A stretch of 64,000 nt of DNA from Rhyzopertha dominica (GCA_025024175.1 QCXZ01000137.1:68200680-68264679), one strand, 5' to 3'. Positions 20,956 through 33,516 are shown, counted from the first letter of the stretch. Numbers and translations: made by a program. The notes: a model not told the origin generated them from the sequence alone.

Positions 20956-23626
20956 TTAAGAACGGTAAAGATAATTTATGGTTTGCAGACAATATTTGCT
21001 TTGTTCAGCCTGCAATTTTGTGTGAGAACGACGAACAACCCTTAGCGTTGGTGACACATACACCTATGTTCTGCGCAATTGCAATAACCGAAAACGAAGT
21101 TATTCTTATCTAATTTTTCATGTGATATCAAAAAAACGATTGTTTAATAAATTTACGAGGCAGATTTTTCTGAAATCTATTGATTTTTTATGATGTTTAG
21201 TAACCGGCTTCCTTAATTTATTGTCGAAATTAACAATTTCTAAAACCGCAGTAAGCATGATTTTATTTGTTTAATAATTGGTAACGTGCGTTCATAAAGC
21301 CAAACGAGTCAAGCAAGCGATGGTTTGTTGTCATGATCGAACGTACTTGTTTCAATAGATCATTTATATACATGCATTTGGTGTACACTTGCTAATCGGT
21401 AGGTGATCCTGCCTAGTTGTTAGGTATTTATGTTGCTTTATTGGGTATTTTGGAGTTCACTATCACTCTCAGCGTCTCAGTTATTGTTGTTTTTGTTTCC
21501 TGGGTTATTGGCTTCTGTCACGTTGGTTGCTTAGGCATATCTTGGTTCCATTTGGCCGAAGCGTTTTTCCAGGACCGATGAAACGATTAGGAAGATGGGC
21601 TTTTATGTGTGTACGAGAGAGAGATTTGACTGATTAATTTGTCAGTGTTTGTCAAGGACAGCGGCGTGCCCAGAAATTTTGGTTGACGGAAGGGAGTGAC
21701 AACCACACACCTAGGAGGAAAGGAGGAGAGAAAAAAGCTGTCTAAATCTCAAAATTTAACATTTTTTATCGTTTTTTTAACGTTCAATATCTTAGACAAA
21801 ATTGCTTATTTTACTGAAGGAAAACTTCTCGAAGATTAGTTTTTTTGTATTTACTTACATTATTCTACTGCTTGTTATACTACACCCGATTGTGCATTAT
21901 CATGTATTTATCTAACAGAAATAAATAATTAAATCATCAAGGCTACTGGATTTCACCAATAAGTACTTTACTTGACTTGATTTCAATTATTCAAGTAACT
22001 TGAAAATAAAATCAAGCTGAGAATCTCTGGCCTATTTGGCCAACTTTGTATTGTCAAATTAATGTGAAGGTTTTATTAACTAGTAAACTTTTAATTAAAT
22101 TTAATAATGTATGGCTTCGTAGAAATATTTTTTAACAAATCTCATTGGTTGTTACAATAAGTGAAAACTAAAAGATATATGTAGGTATAATGAAAAATAA
22201 CTCGCACACAAATATTTTTGTTAAAATGTTGTTTCTATCATTCTTTATAAAAAAAACTAGAAGTTGCATAAATTTGGAAAAAAATTAGAGTACTTATTTC
22301 GTTTTTTCTTACAACTATGATAAAACCATCCTGAAGATAGAACGCTAAAAGCAATATGTATATCGCTAAACACTGCCACCATCAATATTTATACATATAT
22401 GTATGTTCAAATTTCTGGGTTTCTCCCATTAAAACAGTCTAAATACCTGCATAACGCACTGCTTACAATAATGATATAATTTTGCGTAAACGAGTTGTCA
22501 TAGTTTTGATACGAAATTAAGAAATTATAAAACAATCTATCAAAAAGGATAATAATTAAATGGGTTGCTTTAGGGGATTCTGTCATAAAATGGCTCACCT
22601 TTTTACTTTCCAAAATCTAAATCCAGAATCTCAGTTCAATAATGTTAAATAATGCAGATATTCCATATTCCATCAAAAAGAGTCAAGATACATTTGTTCG
22701 AGGAGGTTTATATTGCGTTCTTTTGGAGAAATTTATCAGTGACTGATAGATCAAAAGTATTTTTTACAGAAAATTTACTGCTAGATAACTAAAGAAACCA
22801 CAGCATTTAAACACCGAATACATCGTTTTCGCATTTACACAGATTTTTTTCTGAAAGAATCTTCATGCAGCAGCCCACCTTAATTCATTTATCCTATTAC
22901 CGACTTCTTAAATCATCTCGACAAGGCGTAAGCGGACAAATTTTATAACTGCTGCCGGTGCCGCTGTCTAATATTTACAGGGATATTATGTAGTCATTAG
23001 TTATCGGGGCCTCAGATGTGGTATGATGTTACCAGATGTACTGTCTCCAGTTTCTAGTTCCACGTCAGAGTGATATGACGAAGCAGGTGATCCCGTGGCA
23101 CCTGTCTACAAGTCACCCGCTCAACCAGATCAAAAGAACCCGCGTGGCTGCTTGTCACGGTGTTTGGTGTTTCTTTTCTGTTATGACGAAAATTTGTAAA
23201 GGCTTTGATTTAGTGCAAGGGGGCACAGGAAGTCTGAATTTGGTTTAGCACCAAAAAATCGTGATTTAAAATATACTGGAGCTAAGAGGTAAAACAACAC
23301 CTAGAAAAGGAAATTCTTTTAAATTAGAGATAAATAGACCTCTCTTCCGGTCAGACTCTAGAAATAATACAGAAAGAGCAACAAATTTAAACGAAAGATA
23401 TATTTAAATAAACCAAACTCATTAGAAACGTTTGTCAATTGCAATTTTAACTATTGTTCTTCATCTTTATCGTGGATACATAAACCACCTGTTAGCTGTT
23501 TATAGAACATGCTGACTTCTTCATCTATTATTTCACAGCTTTTAATGTTTTATAGCTTCATATTAGTCATGGATTATGGGTTGCTGACTATAGAGCTAGG
23601 TTTAAGAATGCAGAATGTATCTGTCA
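20956..23626. other. Nothing recognised in 2.7 kb
   Basis: AT-rich, with no open frame of interest. A tract at 21660-21740 (GCGGCGTGCCCAGAAATTTTGG followed by a G/A-rich run) resembles the GGGCGT.CCCAG end-like motif seen inverted at about 31050-31085, which may be a fragment of an unidentified dispersed repeat. Confidence 0.4.
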
Positions 23627-23925
23627 AAATAGGGTGACCAGACGTCCTCGATTTCCGGAGACCGTCCCTGAATCGAAAATTTGGTCCCCGATTGCTAAAC
23701 GTCCCCGGAATTCTCGAATTAGAATGCGGGCCGACAAAGTCTAAGAAAAACCGATTGTGTGTGTTTAACCATACACTAAATTCGTAATTGTGACCTGCTC
23801 CAAACAGCAAAGCTAACTATTGTGTTCAATTTGCAACAGCATATTTTCAGTTAGAAGTATAGGCAAAACGTCTGTTGCAGAACATGAGGGCACCTTAAAA
23901 CATAAATCTTACTTATTAGAACGTG
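23627..23925 (+). mobile_element. hAT-like element 5' fragment with zinc-finger coding start
   Basis: Begins AGGGTGACCAGACGTCC and continues with CGTCCCTG / GTCCCCG / CGTCCCCGG blocks, the subterminal style of a common arthropod hAT-like family. From 23820 it encodes CSICNSIFSV, a variable stretch, then H and TLKHKS, a C-x2-C...H-x5-H BED-like finger typical of such transposases. The frame then runs without a stop into LINE-derived sequence (from about 23926), so the open frame 23820-24338 is a chimera of two unrelated elements and not a real gene. Confidence 0.5.
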
Positions 23926-24725
23926 CTGATATCCTGCATAAGTTTCCTGGTACAAGTTGGGGTGCAGATGCAAGTGTACTCCGTACTTCTGCAACTGCCT
24001 TGCTTTATAGCACTGCTAAGTATTGCTGCACTGTTTGGAAATATACTCATCACACAGAAAAAAAAAATGACACTCAACTGAATACTACAATGCAACTAAT
24101 CACTGGAACAATTAAGTCAACTCCATTACCTTGGCTTCCGATTCTTTCAAACATTGCTCCTCCAGAGATTCGCAGACAATTTGCTACATATAAAGCTTGG
24201 CAAAAATATCAATCAGCTCCTAATGGGTTTCTGATTTCCCGAGATCTGCAAGAGCTACCTACAACTTGGCTAACTTCCAGAAAACCTCTGTGGACAGAAG
24301 ATTTCCTTCGTGCTCCTTATACCATTGAAGATGGATGATATTCTGCTTGGCAACTTAAGAAACATCATATATTCAATCAACAGCTTATAGACGATCCTAC
24401 AGAAAAGGTAGCAGGAACTAACCTCCCGAGAGAGTTTCGGGTCACTCTAAATCGACTTCGCAATTGTCATGGGAAATGCAACTTTTTTCTTAATAAATGG
24501 GATCCATCTATCAACCCTTCTTGTGAATGTGGAGACTCCCTCCAAACAATTGAACATATGGTCAACAGATGCATCCATACAACATGGCCTGGTGGTTTTG
24601 AGTCTATCCATCGAGTTGATGAAGGTGTTGAATATTGGCTTAAGACAATCGAGATCGGATTAATGCCGATGAGTGCCCATCCATCTCAAAAGTCCTGGTG
24701 CCGACGCTGGTCTTTAGTTCACTGA
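23926..24725 (+). pseudogene. Non-LTR retrotransposon (LINE) C-terminal fragment
   Basis: Translation gives LHKFPGTSWGADASVLRTSA, then CCTVW, a TQLNTTMQLITGTIKSTPLP block and LPILSNIAPPEIRR. After a stop at 24336 it continues with PREFRVTLNRLRNCHGKCN and CECGDSLQTIEHMVNRC, the latter a CxC...H...C knuckle. This is the region downstream of the RT domain in a jockey/RTE-like group of arthropod LINEs, which also ends in such a knuckle. The RT and endonuclease domains are missing, as expected for a 5'-truncated LINE insert. The in-frame TGA and later shifts make it dead. Confidence 0.75.
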
Positions 24726-24899
24726 AAACCCTTTAATAAGCTCTTACGAGTAACTGTACTGAATTATGCTTAATGATTAAAAGTTCTTAATTTGGTTTGC
24801 AGACTAATACATTGCTGAAAAAGTATTGCCAGTTTTGAACCGGAATCGTACAAGGGACCTTTGATTGACCAAAGTCCTTTTCAAATTCTAGGTCACAGT

Positions 24900-24901
<2 letters not shown>

Positions 24902-24974
<73 letters not shown>
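24902..24974. repeat. (AT)n microsatellite
   Basis: About 36 uninterrupted AT units. Length is likely to be unreliable in assembly. Confidence 0.97.
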
Positions 24975-24978
<4 letters not shown>

Positions 24979-25035
24979 GTTTACATATATAGAAAAAGTT
25001 AATTATTACCTGAAAATTGTTTTTAATTAACATCG

Positions 25036-25205
25036 ATGCTAAACGAATTCCCAACCCTTTACAAGCAGGAACAGGAGCAGGAACACAGTTTCGAATTCTT
25101 CTACCCACCATATCCCATACATGTTCGATGGGATTTAGATCTAGACCTAGTGCTGGTCAGTCCATTACGGGCATTTTTGCTGAGTGATTCCCAGAATCAC
25201 CGAAA
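25036..25205 (-). pseudogene. Tc1-like transposase C-terminal fragment
   Basis: On the minus strand the sequence gives PALGLDLNPIEHVWDMVGRR. The LNPIEHVWD block is the hallmark around the third catalytic residue of Tc1 transposases. A stop replaces the Trp expected before PALG. Nothing of the N-terminal two thirds is visible, and no inverted repeats were found. Confidence 0.75.
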
Positions 25206-25209
25206 ATCC

Positions 25210-26297
25210 GTGACCTCTCCAAAGTAAAATATTATGCTAAACATTAGAATATAACATAGAAACAAACCTACACCGCACACATGTTACTCTAGTTGCTTTG
25301 TTTCTTTTTTATACATTTTTTTTATTTTTTACATTTTTCCGGCCTACCACATTCCTTTCTTCTAGTTTGCTCGTTCATTATCGGAATCGTTCATTTCTGC
25401 AAACAACGTTGACGTAAGTTATTGAGGTTTATGTTAATAAACTCCTGCGAAAACAGTTTGTGGTAGCATCTTGGCGTAAGAAAGACTCGAATAAAGCAGA
25501 TTACCTTGTTTTGCTAAGCAAAGTGTAAAGAACTGGTGTGAGCCACTGTAGGAAGCATTTGATGTGTCCTTCCTATGCTTAGAATAATAAAACGAATTTC
25601 TGTCAATGGACCCTTTTTCATTTACGCTATTCATATCTATTTTGTAATCAGTATTCCCCACATACCTGAAAACAATTCAATTCATACACTTTTTCGTCAC
25701 GAACAGCTGCCAACCTATTATTTGCTAATAACATATCCGGCCAACACGATTTTCAAATTTATGAGCAATTACAGCCAATAGCCCTACTGATGACATTGTA
25801 CACCTTTCTATGAACGTCACAGAAAAACAACCTGCGTACAATAGGAACACCCGGCCCCGCACACGCCAATTTAATTGATACGTTGCTCTTCATTAAGTCT
25901 CAACACTGAGGGTTGCAATAATAATATTTGTGCTCGAACCCGCATGACTAGATGTATTTGCAAATGAAAGAGGCTTTGTAGGTGACAGTTTGTATTTGGC
26001 AATATATCTATGAGTTAGATTTTTTGCATGACTTGAAGTTATCCAAAAACATATAATTTCATTGTAGAGTTCTTCCGAGCAGAGCTTGTTATTTTTATAT
26101 ACAATTATTTAACAGCAACAAGTAAAATCTAAAACTTTGGTAAGCTCTTGAGAAATGGCAATTCATTAATTAATAATTAAAATATAAAGCCTTGCAACAT
26201 CAGACTTGTACCTACAGTTTAAACTTTTAGTTGTTTTTTATGGAATAAATACACCACTATTTAGAATGACAACTAAACTTTATTGTGTATTTTTATA
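25210..26297. other. Nothing recognised
   Basis: AT-rich sequence. The short open frames at 25434-25661 (minus) and 25575-25781 (plus) overlap antisense and have no family resemblance. Confidence 0.4.
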
Positions 26298-27746
26298 CAG
26301 GGTGTCTCTAAATTCGATGTCATAGTTTCTAGTGCGTATTCCTGACGTGAAATCATGACGAAAAGTCTATATAAACATGTGTCCGAAAATGCTTCATTTT
26401 TTATATACAGAGTGTTGAAGTTAAAAACAAGATTTCGATTTCTTTTATTTTTTACAGAACGGTTTTTTGAATCTTTACGAATTTTGGGAGAATGTTATAA
26501 TAGATCACGGCTAATAATCTGGCGTAAAACATTTTTTGAAATGTGTAACAGAGGTGGCGTAGGGGGAGGGGCAGAAGGGTTTTCTCTTTGAAAAAAGTTG
26601 TGTATAAGATGTCAAAAAGCTCGTCACTATTTTCAGAAAGTGCAACAAATAAGGTACAAAAAAGGTCCTCTTATTGCATTTCGCTAGAACAAACCGCTTT
26701 CGAAAAAATCGACAAAACCTGAATNCCTACAGGTTGGCGTAAATNGACCAAAAATTAACTTTTTTTTATTTTCCAAAGAAATTAACGTTTATATGGCAAC
26801 AATTTTTTTGAATTAATCGCACTATATCATGATAAATGGTCAGACACAATGATTACCATCATATCTAGACAGTGGCGGTAATTTGGAAGGGGCAAGAAGT
26901 CTTTTTTATAAAAAGATTGTTTCCACATTTTTAAAACCGTTTCAATAATTATAAAGACCAGTAAAATATAAAAAAGAAAAATTAAATTAATTAATTAATT
27001 AATTAAATTAANCTAATTATTATTTAAAGCTAGATATGCAACTTGCATTTGGCGTTTTTAAAAATCTTTAAAAAATGCAATTTCTTAATTTTACAATAGA
27101 TTGTCTTAACAATTTAAAAATGTGGAAACAATCTTTTTATAAAAAAAGACTTCTTGCTCCCCCTCCCCAAATTGCCGTCACTGTTTAGATATGGAGGTAA
27201 TCCTTATATCTGAACATTTGCAATGATATAGTTTAATTACTTTCAAAAAGTTGTTGCCATATAAACGTTAATTTCTTTGGAAAATAAAAAAAGTTAATTT
27301 TTGGTCTATTTGCGCCAACCTGTAGGAATTCATATTTTCTCGATTTTCTCGAAAACGGTTCGTTCTAGCGAAATGCAATAAGAGATTCTTTTTTGTACCT
27401 TATTTGTTGCTCTTTCTGAAAATAGTAACGAGCTTTTTGACATTTCACACACAACCAAAGAGAAAATCCCTCTGTCCCTCCCCCTACGCCGCCTCTGTCA
27501 AAGATATGAAAAAATCTTTTATGCCGGATTATTAGCCATGATCTATTATAACATTCTGCCAAAATTCGTAGTTTCAAAAAACCGTTCTCTAAAAAATTAA
27601 AAAATTCGAAAATTTTTGTTTAACTTCAACACTCTGTATATCAAAAATGAAGCATTTTCGGACACATGTTTATATAGACTTTTCGTCATAAATTCACATC
27701 AGGAACACGCAATAGAAATTATGACATCGAATTTAGAGACACCCTA
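26298..27746. mobile_element. Foldback DNA element with about 640-bp inverted arms
   Basis: The left end CAGGGTGTCTCTAAATTCGA is matched in inverse by TCGAATTTAGAGACACCCTA at the right, and the match continues inward for about 640 bp on each side (26298-26950 against 27108-27746). Blocks such as TAACGTTTATATGGCAACAA and GTGGAAACAATCTTTTTATA occur in opposite orientation. The centre is a TTAA-rich spacer. TA/TATA flanks both ends. The 26355-26591 and 27365-27577 (minus) frames are the same arm read twice and are not genes. No transposase is present. The termini resemble those of the 53756-56404 transposon. Confidence 0.85.
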
Positions 27747-30700
27747 TATATTACATCGTATTGGACACAGTCGCCAAAAGAGACTAGATTTTTAATTTTG
27801 TTGGCTGAAAGTAATTTTATGTGCTCTTCTTGTGTCTGCGTGTTTACAAAATTTTATTATTAAATGCAAACGTTAGATGACGCTACAAACTAAGGATATT
27901 CCCATTATTAGGAAATAACATTGAAACCTTAAAACAATAGAAAAATGCTTATTATCAGAAGCTTATCGTTTGATTTTTTTAGTTTGTTGAATTTGGTTGT
28001 CAATTGCTTAGTTTAAATGTAGTAACTTAAAAATTGTGATTCCACAGGCTGATTTGTGTGTAAAAATAGCAGCATAGTGGTGTATAGTGTTTGGAAATCC
28101 CAATTTAAAACTATCACAAATCTCATCTCAAGCAGAACAGCATTAGAGTATCATACTCGTACTTACTAAAAATAAAATAAATGTTTCTACTACGAATATC
28201 CTACTTAGAGTAAGCCAAGTGTTTTTAGAGAATGATGCATGTTTATATTCTGGTGGTAGAGACTTTCTTCAAGCCAAAAATATGACATCATGTAAAACAA
28301 ATTTATGTGAGAGCGCTTGTTTACAAATCTGTACATTTATAAGATATCAGATTCTGTATCACTTTCAAATAAAATTTCAGATGATGTACTGTACTTATTG
28401 TACTGACATTACATTTTTGTTACTTCCACAGTAAGCTTGTTTAATTTAAGATGGATGATTGTAGCTCTATCTCTAAATAAACGCACTATGAAGTTATTTT
28501 AACATTGATTTAGTGTAAACTGTATTAACATTTTGAGGAATCAGAGAAAAGTACACAAATTTTAGCTGCTGTTAACTTGCTTTATTTAAATTACCCCATT
28601 TAAACTAAACTGCAAAGGGTAGTTTCTCTCAAAAAAAAAACACTTTGCTAAAATACTTTTATTAGTGTTCCGTTCCACATATTTCAAAACTGGTTGTAAT
28701 TAGGATACTAAGGCTAAAATTTACGAAAAAAAAATACTATATTAAAGTAATATTATTCGCAAAGATCTCTATACATACAATCTACGCGTTCTATAAAATA
28801 TTTGAATTTGCTAACTCGTTCTAATAAATTTCGTTTGCCTAAAAAGGGTTCCTAATTACCTACCACTTGTTTGAGTTGTAGTAGTGAACTAGTTGTATCA
28901 AATTTAATATTTGCGGGCGTTACTGGCCATTGTATCTATTGGGGACAACGTACAATTTGGTGGTCAGCTTAGGTCAGAGGGCCCCATTATACTTGGGAGG
29001 GTCACACACCTAAAAGAGCAAACTAGTAGATGTTATAATGATACTATACCGTATTTGATAAACTGTTACATTAAACCGTCTGGTACCGCCTACCTCGAAC
29101 CTATGAGAATTCATAATCGGGTATTTCGATGCTCTGTGTGAATTTGTTTTATTTATTTGAATACAACTGATCCATTAACTTTTACTGATATTTTTTAGTT
29201 AAAGTACATATCATAGGAAGATGGAAGTTATCAATATCCTTCATATNTNACTACTAAACATCGTAAACCCTTTGCAAAGATTATACGCTCCTTTACTTTA
29301 TTGTTTACACTTGCACATGAAAAAATATTAGTAAATATAAAGGTGATTACCTTTCATCTAAAACCACCTTTTTTACCTGTGTCAACCTGATCAATTTTTC
29401 TCTTCGTGTTTTCCTCTTCCTCTCTTCTACAGCAGCTACATTTCTCACACTCTTTTCATTCCTACTCGGGTCCACCTAAAGTCGCCCATTATTGTTTTAC
29501 TTATTTTTTTCAGGAAGCATGCCGTGTATAAAGCTTTTTCTACTCCTTTATTAGTAAATTGCTCATTACGTACTGTCAACTTGATTAGCAAATTCACTAT
29601 TACATAGTGTTACGTAATGACTAGCACGTAACTTTTTTTTAATTACGTTACAGTATCAAATTCAGTATTGCGTTCACAGGATGTTATCCCATGTCAGTTA
29701 ATTGTTAGAAATATCACAAGAAATAGTTAATGTTTGTACAAAATTATCACGAAAGTGCACACTGTTAGTTGATGCTTTCGCGTTTCGGTATTTATATTAT
29801 ATCTAAATAACATTAAATTTGAATTAAAACGTTCTAGTTATGGTAAGCAGTGGTAAGTGATTATATCCGATGAACCCCATTTTACAAGTCGATCTGACGT
29901 TTGTCGACGACTGTCATTTACTGTCATAAACCTATTCGTTTTTGCTTTAAAAAAGGCAATATAAAATTGTAAAGATATGGACGTTAAAAACATAAATTAC
30001 TTTTATGTCACATAAAAATTGCCGCAGAAGTATCAATCGAGGTATAACCTATATTGCCATAATAAGATTAATTGATAATAAGAAATACCTACATTTGTAA
30101 TAATTTATATTGTGTGTTTAATTGCTAATCCCTGCAGATTTCAGTAGTCAAGTATATTCTGTAAGAATTTATAACATACGTTTTTAGCGATATTGAGTCT
30201 TATTTTGCATTTTAATGACAACCAGCAAAATTAATAGAATACATGAAAGGATTTTAGCAGCTTAAGGACAATAATAAATGGTGAGTTTAAAATTATGCAG
30301 AAAGAGTAAAATTAGAAGTACAAGTAAAAATTGTTATAAATAAAAAGACCATTAATTTAATACTGATTGGGGTGTTTGGCCAGCTGACGTATAATGTTGG
30401 GGCTTATAACTCGTATTTTTAAGTTTCACTAAGATTAAGTAAACTAGCAGCTTTAATCATTACAGTCTTAGGTTTTGTTTCACGACCAGGTTGTTTCCTC
30501 AATCTCAGTTTTGATATTTTTTTATCTTTACTAGCTACCTATTCACTCCTAACTTAAATTTCTAAAGCTTCTACTGTGGAAAGTTGAAACTAAACTAAAA
30601 AAGCTTCCATTAATTCACTAGTCTTTGATATGTGCAAATTCTAAATCATAAACGTGGCCCTATTAGTAGATGCTTAAGGAAGAATTTATCTTTCTTTAGG

Positions 30701-31747
30701 ACTTCGTTTGACATTAGTATAATTTATGTGGATCACCGATATTTATTCTTCCAAATAAAATGTATCAACTCATCCTTCGTTAAACGTGATAGAGATGCAA
30801 CTGAATGCGCTAGATATCACCTAACTGATGTCATCAATAATTGAATTAGGAATAAACGAGCTTTGTATGATCAGCGTATACAAAAAAAAATAAAATTTGG
30901 GTATTCACAGAAAATGTTTTAAGTCACCTTGCAGAAAATCAACCAAATTGTTCATGGAATAAATACTTCATTAATTACTTAAATACATAATCCGATAAAG
31001 GCACACTTTTATTTATGGTGAATTATCACTAACGGAAATTCCTGCTTTGCCCCCTCCCTAGACCAAAAGCTGGGTACGCCCATGCAGACGTCGTAGAAAA
31101 AGTATAGTGCATTACTCGAGTTGTAAGGCAATTATACGCACACGTGGAAATTCGTTGCGATTCGTACTTTCCACTCCTGCGTGATATGCTTCTTACGTCT
31201 CATTCTTCAGGAATTTTCTTTCTTTTCGTTAGAACCTTTTACAAAGTATTAGAAAACTAAAAAACGAATGAAATTGGTAAAGTCTTGACCTGGCTCGCTT
31301 AGTACTTCTTAACACACAACTTTTTTTATTTATATTTATGACTTCTTATTTTTTAAATAAAAATCAAGTTTTACAAAAGGCTGGTTAACTGATAAAATCA
31401 TAGATATAGCATTAACAGACCTTTCATATCGATAGCTTAACGATTTGTCTCCATTGTTCCCTATTTTCAGCTTTGACTTCTCATTCTCTTACGCCTTTAT
31501 AAAAGTCTTTTAACACCAGTTATTTATCGCATCTTTAGACGACCTAGTCTTCTCGTTGCCACTGTTCCCAAACACAACACTTTCTTCACCGTTCGGTCCT
31601 GCGCCCTTCTTTCTATATGCTTTATCGCTGATTTGTTACGCTTTTATATATCGTACTATTTCCTACAGATCGCTTAGTCGAGATTTCCACATTCTAATCT
31701 TTTCTTCCTCCAAATATTTTCCAATACCAGTACCAGACCACCAATTT
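27747..31747. other. Nothing recognised in 4 kb
   Basis: This is the longest featureless block. Short frames (28219-28434, 28911-29141, 30632-30844, 31556-31753) lack recognisable motifs. AT content is high throughout. Ns occur near 29247. An intergenic or intronic origin fits. Confidence 0.4.
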
Positions 31748-31751
31748 ATAT

Positions 31752-31964
31752 AGTTACGTGTCTGAAAGCCCAGACGCCACCCCTAAGTGCATGGACTAGA
31801 TAATAGGAACATTTAGATAACACCTACGTATTTAAGCCATAGGGAGTAAACATCCCTAACTCAGTATAATTCATGTGTTAGACTTGTTATGCTGCTGTTC
31901 ATTTCTCTGTAACTTGTAATAAAAACTTTTTAAAAACACAAGTTCACGGAGAGATTATTTAACT
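31752..31964 (+). repeat. 5' LTR of errantivirus
   Basis: 213 bp, starting AGTTACGTG and ending ATTATTTAACT. It holds a polyadenylation signal AATAAA at about 31919. It matches the 3' LTR at every position I compared. Confidence 0.95.
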
Positions 31965-31981
31965 GGCGCTGCGAACAGGAT
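31964..31981 (+). other. Primer-binding site
   Basis: TGGCGCTGCGAACAGGAT directly at the LTR edge. The leading TGG pairs with a tRNA CCA end. The overlap of its T with the last LTR base is usual for errantiviruses. I do not assign the tRNA species. Confidence 0.8.
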
Positions 31982-32166
31982 TGTGTCACGGTTCGCGAAA
32001 AGTTACCGGCGTGTTTCAACACCTTAGACGCAATCCACGACCCTGTGGGCAACTCGAGGAGAAGATCCTATTCGAAAAGTCGAGGGACAACCCCAAGAGC
32101 CGTACCCACACCACGTCTATCGGAGACGAGGAGGAAATTCATCGAGAGACCTTGGACCGGACCGGG

Positions 32167-32193
32167 ATGAAACTCCTTCCACTAGTCCTGTAA
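32167..32193 (+). CDS. Leader mini-ORF, probable first coding exon of env
   Basis: The first ATG of the genomic RNA opens 8 codons (Met, Lys, then Leu/Pro/Val only) and a TAA. The stop lies inside a consensus splice donor GTAAGT at 32190-32195. In unspliced RNA it is a short upstream ORF before gag (ATG 32233). In RNA spliced to the acceptor at 37144-37145 the codon phase (two bases left over, one supplied by the new exon) would carry it in frame into env. The peptide is hydrophobic like the start of a signal peptide, which the env frame itself lacks. The arrangement is seen in the sequence. The splice is inferred. Confidence 0.6.
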   Translation: MKLLPLVL

Positions 32194-32195
32194 GT
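32190..32195 (+). promoter_or_regulatory. Predicted splice donor for env mRNA
   Basis: GTAAGT preceded by CCT, in the untranslated leader 43 bp before the gag start. Errantiviruses such as gypsy make env from a spliced subgenomic RNA. The phase matches the acceptor after TTACAG at 37145. Confidence 0.6.
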
Positions 32196-32232
32196 CTTTG
32201 AGTTTCTTTCGTGCAATTATTACTGATATTTA

Positions 32233-33516
32233 ATGTCAGACTTTGACTCAGACGTAGAACTTGAATTAGTTGATAATTTAACCGACCTAATATCAAACAG
32301 TGCGTCCAGTAGTTCAAGCAAGTTTAAAGGTAAAAATTTAAAAGAACAACGCCCCAATCCGTATACTACAATGACTACTAACGGTCAAGTTACAAACCAA
32401 GTTACGGCACCATCATTGATGCCGATTCAAATTAGCGAGCTTACAGCTCTTACAAATACACTCCCAGAATTCTATCCGGGAGGAAATTTGTCCACCTTCG
32501 TAAACGCTGTAGATAATTTAATAAAATTTTTAGACAAAAAGTTAACGCTGAGCCAAGTCTACTTGTTTAATGTTTCTGTGCTAGCGAAAGTGAAAAATGA
32601 GGCCAGAGATTATTTAAATTTCCATAATGAAACTGAATGGTCAGGTATTAGAAGCGCGCTGTTAAGAAAATACGGTGACCAAAGAAACGAAGAAATTTTG
32701 CTCTCCGCTCTCAGGAGCACTGTACAAAAACAAAATGAAAGTTATTTAGAATATTACGATCGCGTCTTATTAGCGCAAAATGATCTGATGCAGTACGTGC
32801 AACTGCATGAGACAGATCAAAATATTATTGCATTCAAAAGACATTTTTATCAAAAACAAACGCTACAAGTATTTTGTTCTGGGCTTAATGACCCATATCA
32901 TGAATATTTGATGCATTTTGATTTAGTTTCCCTAGAAGAAGCTCTTAATAAATGCAGAATTTATGACAACAAAATTCAAGAACATAAATACATGAAATAT
33001 TTAAGAAATAGTAATGACAAGCATAGACCTAATGTGCAAAAGAATACTCAACCTGCTAGAAATACCTTTAGTGGTCCAAGTTTTGCATTTAATCCGCGAC
33101 CTCCGCAAATGCAAAACATACCACCTATGCGTTATTTTCAGCCACAGACCAATAACCAACAAAAAACGTTTACAGGATCTGTCAATAAACCAATACCGCA
33201 ATCTTCAAGATTACCTATGAATAAACAAAATTTTGGAACAAAACCGGGCTCAGCAATGTCAAGAAATACATTCAAACCGACACCAATGTCTGTTCAAACT
33301 TCCGTCCCAAACAATTTCAGACAAAACAATAATATTTTCCAAAGCACGTCCAGACCAACATTTGTTTCGGAGGAATTGTTTAACAATGAAGTGGATGTAG
33401 AAACAAATGAGATCCCGATGTATAGCGAAATTAATTATGAAGAACAGTACATGGAAACCCCCCAAAACGAGGCAGAAAATTTTCATGTAACCGCCTCGGA
33501 CGAATGTCAAATTTAA
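32233..33516 (+). CDS. gag: Gag of errantivirus
   Basis: 427 codons. Residues about 60-250 resemble the capsid-forming Gag of Ty3/gypsy errantiviruses (ALTNTLPEFYPGG, then NEARDYLNF and DQRNEEILLSAL). From about residue 255 the protein becomes Asn/Gln/Pro/Arg-rich and basic, a putative nucleic-acid binding tail. There is no CCHC zinc knuckle, as usual for this group. The start is the second ATG of the RNA and follows the 8-codon leader ORF. The frame overlaps pol. Its stop lies 31 nt after a slippery heptamer at 33477-33483. Confidence 0.85.
   Translation: MSDFDSDVELELVDNLTDLISNSASSSSSKFKGKNLKEQRPNPYTTMTTNGQVTNQVTAPSLMPIQISELTALTNTLPEFYPGGNLSTFVNAVDNLIKFLDKKLTLSQVYLFNVSVLAKVKNEARDYLNFHNETEWSGIRSALLRKYGDQRNEEILLSALRSTVQKQNESYLEYYDRVLLAQNDLMQYVQLHETDQNIIAFKRHFYQKQTLQVFCSGLNDPYHEYLMHFDLVSLEEALNKCRIYDNKIQEHKYMKYLRNSNDKHRPNVQKNTQPARNTFSGPSFAFNPRPPQMQNIPPMRYFQPQTNNQQKTFTGSVNKPIPQSSRLPMNKQNFGTKPGSAMSRNTFKPTPMSVQTSVPNNFRQNNNIFQSTSRPTFVSEELFNNEVDVETNEIPMYSEINYEEQYMETPQNEAENFHVTASDECQI
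33477..33483 (+). promoter_or_regulatory. Candidate -1 frameshift site between gag and pol
   Basis: A AAT TTT in the gag codon phase fits the N NNW WWH rule for -1 slippage. The shifted frame (codons from 33483) is open and leads directly into the protease. I could not define a convincing downstream stem-loop. Confidence 0.55.

Noticed and set aside
24902..24974. CRISPR-like or centromeric array
   Set aside because: Simple AT dinucleotide repeat, with no spacer structure.
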